Positions 60,136-64,000 of a stretch of DNA of 64,000 bases are shown in pieces. Made by a program: the position numbers and the translations under genes. The stretch's first letter is position 1. Each line of letters begins with the position of its first letter. Where the stretch lies: assembly GCF_002797535.1 (NCBI RefSeq), contig NZ_PGFD01000001.1, forward strand, positions 1,302,001 to 1,366,000, given 5' to 3'. The notes beneath the pieces are model-generated. The model searched no databases and had not been told where the DNA came from. It saw only the letters and a program-made list of their open reading frames with translations. Source of the stretch: Chryseobacterium geocarposphaerae (GTDB lineage: Bacteria; Bacteroidota; Bacteroidia; Flavobacteriales; Weeksellaceae).

Positions 60136-60165
60136 AGTTAGTTGCAATTAAAAAAAATTGTTACA
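60136..60165 (-). promoter_or_regulatory. ECF-type promoter of module 1: TGTAACA-N14-CAACTAACT
   Basis: On the minus strand TGTAACA (60159-60165) is followed after exactly 14 nt by CAACTAACT (60136-60144), 19 nt before the sigma start codon. The same layout is found at the M4 protease and at module 2. Confidence 0.75.
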
Positions 60166-60183
60166 GCTTTTGTGAAAATAAAT

Positions 60184-60213
60184 AAAAAAACCCGGCAGAA
60201 ATATTTCTGCCGA
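60184..60213 (-). terminator. Intrinsic terminator of the M4 protease gene
   Basis: CGGCAGAA and TTCTGCCG pair over 8 bp with a short loop; on the minus strand a T-run follows. It lies between the protease end and the ECF promoter. Confidence 0.8.
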
Positions 60214-60243
60214 GCTTCCATTGTGTTTTTTGATCGTGAAAAT

Positions 60244-62304
60244 TTATTCTACCACTATCTTTTTAGAAATAGCAGTACCATTGAAACTAATTTTAATTAT
60301 ATAAACTCCTTTCTGAAATCCGTTGATTGTAATTTTATTGTTCTCTTTATTTAATTTTTCTAAACCCCTTACTAACTTTCCTGAAACATCATAAATTTCA
60401 AATGTTGCTTCATATTTACTGTTATTATTTATTGTGAATAAACCATTCTTTACAGGATTCGGATAGACAGTGATATTCTGTGCATCAGATTTTGTGATTT
60501 CATGCACTGCTAATAAACTTGCACAATTACCTAATCCTACTGCACACCAAGCATTTTCTACCTGCTGTAATTCGTTACTGCCTGTTCCGTAAAGAGCTAT
60601 AGCTGCTTGCTTTGAAGCATTATAAAGGTTTAAATAGGTCGCATTTGCAGTAAGATATCCTCCCGTTAAAGTTTTAAATGCTATTTTTTCGGCTTTTTGT
60701 ATGGTAAGACCGGTAACATTATATGCTGTTCCATTATCATTTGTTCCGGCTCCCCCTACCGAAAGCAGATAAAACCATTTATTTCCTACTCCGCTATTGG
60801 TATGCACTCCTCCATTGTCCGCAGCTCCGGCAGCTGTACTTTGCCAATATGTTCCATTGTATGTATCAGGCTGCTGTGAGCTAAGTACTGCAGGTCCCGT
60901 TTTTGGTGCAGCCATACTTCTCAAATAACCTGGCGCAAAATTACACAGTCCTTCCCCGATTGTCCAGTTAGCTTGTGAAGGTGCTGCATAAAACTCGATA
61001 CTGGTTCCTAAAATATCAGCAAAAGATTCGTTAATTGCTCCGGACTCACCTTGGTAATTCAGTCCTCCTGTTCCGTTAGTAGCTACAACTAAATGTGAAT
61101 ATTCGTGACCTCCTACGTCAATTCCGGCAAAGGGATTGAAGGCTCCAGGACTGGATGGAAGATTTCCATTCCCATACGCCATAAAATGCACCTGTCCTCC
61201 GGTACTTGTACCGAAAGTAATAGCAGTTGCATTTGCACCATATCCTGCAGGTGTAGGGTTTGCCTGACCCGGCTGATTAAAAATAGAAAAGTCTACATTA
61301 TAATAATTGGCAATTGCAGTACCGTTTCCGTCAAAACTATTTCTGTTTAGTACAGTACTGTAAAAATCGTTGGCTTTTTGTATCGCCCAGTGGATCTCTA
61401 CAGGAGCTTTAGTAGATGTAGCTGTAAAGTTAGCCGTAGAGCTAGTATATTCTACAGGACCAGATGCAGGAAGAACATATCCCTGCGCATCCAAACCGTA
61501 TCCACCTGCACTTCCCAAATTTGTTCCATCCAAAGTCCATACTTTTCTTGTATTATCTTTTAACCTATAGCTTCCATTGTAAGAATCTACGGTCATATTT
61601 TGATTTCCTTTATAGTAGGTGGTACTTAAAGATGGAGTATCTGCATTATGAATAAGAGACATTTCATTTACAACCTGTTTCGTAGTATTGTCAATATAAT
61701 AAGTTTTCGAAAAAACAGTTGCAATCATTGAAGATGCAGATACCATTGTACTGCTGTTTATTTTTAATCCTGTTTGAGTATTTGTTTTAGATATAACACT
61801 TTCCGCAGGTGATAATGTAATTTTCTCAGAAGAGGTTTTGGAAACCGCTGCAATGGTATTTTTTAGCTCATCCTGAGAAAGAGGGGCTACAACGACAGGA
61901 ATATCTATATTTCTAACAAATTCTCCATTTACATACACAACCTTTCCATCTTTTTCGTGAATAACAATGATATCATCCTGAACTTTTATGCTTTTATAAA
62001 AATGTTGATACATTGTTTTTTTAACCCCTAAATCATCCTCCCACGTCTTTACAATTTTAAAGGTGTCATTACTCTGGCAACCTAACCATTTTCTCAAATC
62101 TGTTTCAAGACCTCGGGAAGAAGTATTGTAATCGGTAAAATCAGAATAGAAAGTTCCTAATTCTGAGGTGTTCACTATTTTAGGTAAATTCTCAGCAGAA
62201 CTTTCCGATATTCTTGTATTTTGAGAATAAACCAAAGAAAACGGCGCAACGCCGATCGAAAATGTAAAAATCAAAGCTTTAGCAATAGTAACTGTCTTTT
62301 TCAT
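60244..62304 (-). CDS. Secreted M4 (thermolysin-type) metalloprotease with T9SS sorting domain
   Basis: The 686-aa product has a signal peptide (MKKTVTIAKALIFTFSIGVA), an FTP-like propeptide region (about 60-170), and an M4 catalytic domain with zinc motif GGHEYSHLV (HEYSH near residue 399) and ESGAINESFADILG (third ligand Glu). The C-terminal 80 residues are a T9SS type A sorting domain (ITVYPNPVKNGLFTINNNSK to KIVVE). It should be exported and cleaved outside the cell as a protease. Its promoter carries the same ECF motif as both adjacent sigma operons. Confidence 0.93.
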   Translation of the reverse strand: MKKTVTIAKALIFTFSIGVAPFSLVYSQNTRISESSAENLPKIVNTSELGTFYSDFTDYNTSSRGLETDLRKWLGCQSNDTFKIVKTWEDDLGVKKTMYQHFYKSIKVQDDIIVIHEKDGKVVYVNGEFVRNIDIPVVVAPLSQDELKNTIAAVSKTSSEKITLSPAESVISKTNTQTGLKINSSTMVSASSMIATVFSKTYYIDNTTKQVVNEMSLIHNADTPSLSTTYYKGNQNMTVDSYNGSYRLKDNTRKVWTLDGTNLGSAGGYGLDAQGYVLPASGPVEYTSSTANFTATSTKAPVEIHWAIQKANDFYSTVLNRNSFDGNGTAIANYYNVDFSIFNQPGQANPTPAGYGANATAITFGTSTGGQVHFMAYGNGNLPSSPGAFNPFAGIDVGGHEYSHLVVATNGTGGLNYQGESGAINESFADILGTSIEFYAAPSQANWTIGEGLCNFAPGYLRSMAAPKTGPAVLSSQQPDTYNGTYWQSTAAGAADNGGVHTNSGVGNKWFYLLSVGGAGTNDNGTAYNVTGLTIQKAEKIAFKTLTGGYLTANATYLNLYNASKQAAIALYGTGSNELQQVENAWCAVGLGNCASLLAVHEITKSDAQNITVYPNPVKNGLFTINNNSKYEATFEIYDVSGKLVRGLEKLNKENNKITINGFQKGVYIIKISFNGTAISKKIVVE

Positions 62305-62328
62305 ATTTTATTTTTGATTAAATCTGAC

Positions 62329-62358
62329 AGTTAGTAGGAAATTTTTAAAAATGTTACA
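62329..62358 (-). promoter_or_regulatory. ECF-type promoter of the M4 protease: TGTAACA-N14-CTACTAACT
   Basis: TGTAACA (62352-62358) and CTACTAACT (62329-62337) on the minus strand, 14 nt apart as in the two sigma promoters, 24 nt before the ATG. Confidence 0.75.
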
Positions 62359-62395
62359 AATTATTTATTTTTTTAAGAATTTTTAATTCATATGA

Positions 62396-63208
62396 TTAAT
62401 TTCCTTTATTTAAAGCTTTTAAAAGAATATTTAAATTGATTAAATCCAGCTTTGCACCTACAATAATAATGATGCTAAGAATTATGACAAGTACTAAAAT
62501 CATAAGTAAATACACTGAAACAAACCACAAGATTGTATTCAAAATGTTTCCTTTAACACCTAACTTATCAATAAAATACCTCTGAGACTTTTCAAACCAT
62601 GTCTTATTTTTGATTTTTCGGGGTAGTAATTCAATTCCGTTAAGCTCATCTACCAGACGTACAACATCTTCAATGTATTTCCCATACATATAGTAGATCC
62701 AATATTTTACAATAACGCAGAGTAATAAAATTGCAATCAGAAAACTTGTTGCGAAAATAGCAATATGATAATCTTCGTTAAACTGAAAGTTGATCTGTTC
62801 TAAAGAAGAAACAAAAGCCAAAGGGATATAAGAAATATAATAAGAAATATAAATCTCTTTACACACCAAAAGCTGGGTTTTAATATTGAAAAGATCGTAA
62901 TTGGTATTGGTACTGGTCTTTGTAAGCATTTTATAAATCCTCAAAAACCTGGAATAAAAATAAACAACTAATCCGACAGTTAGGAATGTTACAAATATTG
63001 AAATTGTCCTTACATTAGAATCATTGGTAGTAAACGGAAAGCCGATGAACACCATAGGCAACGTAACAACCATAAGCCAAAACTCGGTTTTCATATTAAT
63101 CTTGATCATTTCCAGCGGAGAATGAATTTCATTCTGTTTTTCCAAAGAAATTTCCGGAAGATCATGATGTTCTTTGTTCCAGAGTTCTTTAAAATTATCT
63201 AATTCCAT
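62396..63208 (-). CDS. Membrane protein of ECF module 2, putative anti-sigma
   Basis: The 270-aa product starts MELDNFKELWNKEHHDLPEI and resembles the 197-aa protein of module 1 at its N-terminus (L-x-N-x-W-N, then S-L-E-K-Q-N-E-I), followed by four helices and an additional C-terminal segment with a further helix pair (about 215-265). It lies 18 nt after the sigma gene at 63227. The extra C-terminal part makes it about 70 residues longer than its paralogue. Its role as anti-sigma is inferred. Confidence 0.7.
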   Translation of the reverse strand: MELDNFKELWNKEHHDLPEISLEKQNEIHSPLEMIKINMKTEFWLMVVTLPMVFIGFPFTTNDSNVRTISIFVTFLTVGLVVYFYSRFLRIYKMLTKTSTNTNYDLFNIKTQLLVCKEIYISYYISYIPLAFVSSLEQINFQFNEDYHIAIFATSFLIAILLLCVIVKYWIYYMYGKYIEDVVRLVDELNGIELLPRKIKNKTWFEKSQRYFIDKLGVKGNILNTILWFVSVYLLMILVLVIILSIIIIVGAKLDLINLNILLKALNKGN

Positions 63209-63226
63209 ACTTTAGATGTTTAAAAT

Positions 63227-63727
63227 TTAAACCGTTCTTTTTTCAATTATCTCTTTCAGCTTAGCTTTTGCCCGATTAAGCTTTACCCTTGCATTTACTT
63301 CCGTAATTCCTAACTGTTTAGCGATTTCTCTGCCCGGAAAATCTTCCAAAAAGAAAAAAATAAGTGCTTTGTCGATTGGACTTAACTGATGGATAGCTTC
63401 ATACATCATCTTCATATTCCTGTCGTCCGTATCATTATAAGATTCCTGATGAATATTGAGATTTTCTATACTTTGATGCTGGATAAAACTACGTTTTTTT
63501 TCACTTCGTAAAAATACAATAGCTGTATTGAGTGCCGTTCTATAAAGCCATGTTGAAAATTCGCTCTTTTTCTGAAATTCGCTGTAGGATTTCCACGCCT
63601 GATAAATGATCTCCTGATAGAGATCATTCTGATCGTCGGGATTGTCCATATACATCTTGGAAATTTTGAAAATCACACCTTTATGCTTGTCAATTTTTTC
63701 CAGGAATTCTTTTTCCAGTAAAGACAT
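63227..63727 (-). CDS. ECF sigma factor, module 2
   Basis: The 166-aa product matches module 1's sigma factor over its length (for example EFLEKIDKHKGVIFKISKMY and LSPIDKALIFFFLEDFPGRE). The region 2 and 4 sets are complete. The two modules are in the same orientation, with the M4 protease between, so a tandem duplication of the pair is likely. Its promoter shares the 14-nt-spaced motif with the other two genes. Differences in region 4 (GITEVNARV versus GISEGNVRV) may change specificity. Confidence 0.9.
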   Translation of the reverse strand: MSLLEKEFLEKIDKHKGVIFKISKMYMDNPDDQNDLYQEIIYQAWKSYSEFQKKSEFSTWLYRTALNTAIVFLRSEKKRSFIQHQSIENLNIHQESYNDTDDRNMKMMYEAIHQLSPIDKALIFFFLEDFPGREIAKQLGITEVNARVKLNRAKAKLKEIIEKRTV

Positions 63728-63745
63728 TAAATTAGGCTATGTTTC

Positions 63746-63775
63746 AGTTAGTAGGAATTTTAAATATTTGTTACA
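63746..63775 (-). promoter_or_regulatory. ECF-type promoter of module 2: TGTAACA-N14-CTACTAACT
   Basis: TGTAACA (63769-63775) and CTACTAACT (63746-63754) on the minus strand with a 14-nt spacer, 18 nt before the ATG. Identical motif halves to the M4 protease promoter. Confidence 0.75.
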
Positions 63776-63856
63776 TTTCGACCTACATAAAAAGTAATTT
63801 ACAATAAGATTTTAATATTACATATCTTTTCCAATGCCATTTTTGATTTCATTAAT

Positions 63857-63890
63857 CAAAAAAACCGCAATAAAATTAATTATTGCGGGC
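63857..63890 (-). terminator. Intrinsic terminator of the partial gene at the right edge
   Basis: CCGCAATAA and TTATTGCGG pair over 9 bp with a 6-nt loop; on the minus strand T-rich sequence follows. Confidence 0.8.
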
Positions 63891-63915
63891 TTTATTTTAA
63901 TGATCAATTATTTAA

Positions 63916-64000
63916 TTAAAAAATATAATCCGTACTCAGGAAATTAGAGTCGTGGTCTCTTACAATTGTATTCAGAAGTTCTTTATTGGATTCTGTCACT
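63916..64000 (-). CDS. C-terminal end of an unidentified protein, cut by window edge
   Basis: An open minus-strand frame enters from the right edge and ends with TESNKELLNTIVRDHDSNFL STDYIF and a stop. A good terminator follows it, supporting a real gene end. Only about 28 residues are visible, so no family can be named. Confidence 0.5.
   Translation of the reverse strand, partial: VTESNKELLNTIVRDHDSNFLSTDYIF

Overview
The window looks like a chromosomal segment of a Flavobacteriia member (Bacteroidota), most like Chryseobacterium. This rests on the AT-rich coding style, many upstream TAnnTTTG-type -7 promoter boxes, two secreted proteins ending in a type IX secretion (T9SS) sorting domain, monomeric isocitrate dehydrogenase, and many SRPBCC, VOC, DinB and LytTR-family genes. 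No rRNA, tRNA, CRISPR array, phage or insertion sequence was seen.

Layout. 0-8 kb: envelope genes (TPR protein plus the start of an outer-membrane protein), a frameshifted remnant gene, an APC permease, small envelope or lipid proteins and an SPFH protein. 8-12 kb: a Crp/Fnr-type regulator followed by a five-gene operon (YceI, tautomerase, atypical SDR, NTF2-like, nitronate monooxygenase). 12-18 kb: dGTPase, Fpg/Nei glycosylase, and a LytS/LytTR pair divergent from an outer-membrane protein gene. 18-24.7 kb: accessory region with a 26-aa membrane protein, a small AAA+ ATPase, AT-rich secreted proteins and a T9SS pectate-lyase-like protein. 24.7-32.8 kb: gcvP, a 51-aa cysteine-containing mini-protein, a J-domain membrane protein, an ECF sigma operon and an S9 peptidase. 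33-40 kb: a one-strand series of DoxX, SRPBCC, VOC, DinB, RNAP-alpha-CTD-like and alpha/beta hydrolase genes below a second Crp/Fnr gene. 40-51 kb: DUF763, tpx, icd, an HxlR/SDR divergent pair, and a haem/P460 - LytTR - DUF1223 - DoxX group. 51-59 kb: MFS efflux, aldo/keto reductase and AraC regulator, GNAT, metallo-hydrolase, S41 peptidase, YdcF. 59-64 kb: two paralogous ECF sigma/membrane-protein pairs enclosing a T9SS M4 metalloprotease.

The strongest discoveries are local regulator-operator assignments read from the sequence. (1) Both ECF sigma operons and the M4 protease between them share TGTAACA-N14-C(T/A)ACTAACT with an identical 14-nt spacer, suggesting an autoregulated sigma circuit driving a secreted protease. 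(2) Each LytTR system has direct repeats with a 21-bp period in adjacent promoters; for the second system two promoters flanking the kinase/regulator genes have the same repeat pair at the same distance from the -7 box. (3) A GTGA-N6-TCAC site lies before the YceI operon next to a Crp-like gene whose recognition helix keeps the Arg-Glu...Arg pattern, and an Fnr-shaped palindrome lies between the second Crp/Fnr gene and the VOC genes. (4) An 18-bp sequence is shared by the araC-family promoter and the region before its neighbouring aldo/keto reductase. Intergenic DNA also carries GC-rich 18-22-bp hairpins with 3-nt loops and at least two families of interspersed inverted repeats. All regulatory links are inference from motif position and need experiment or genome-wide search.
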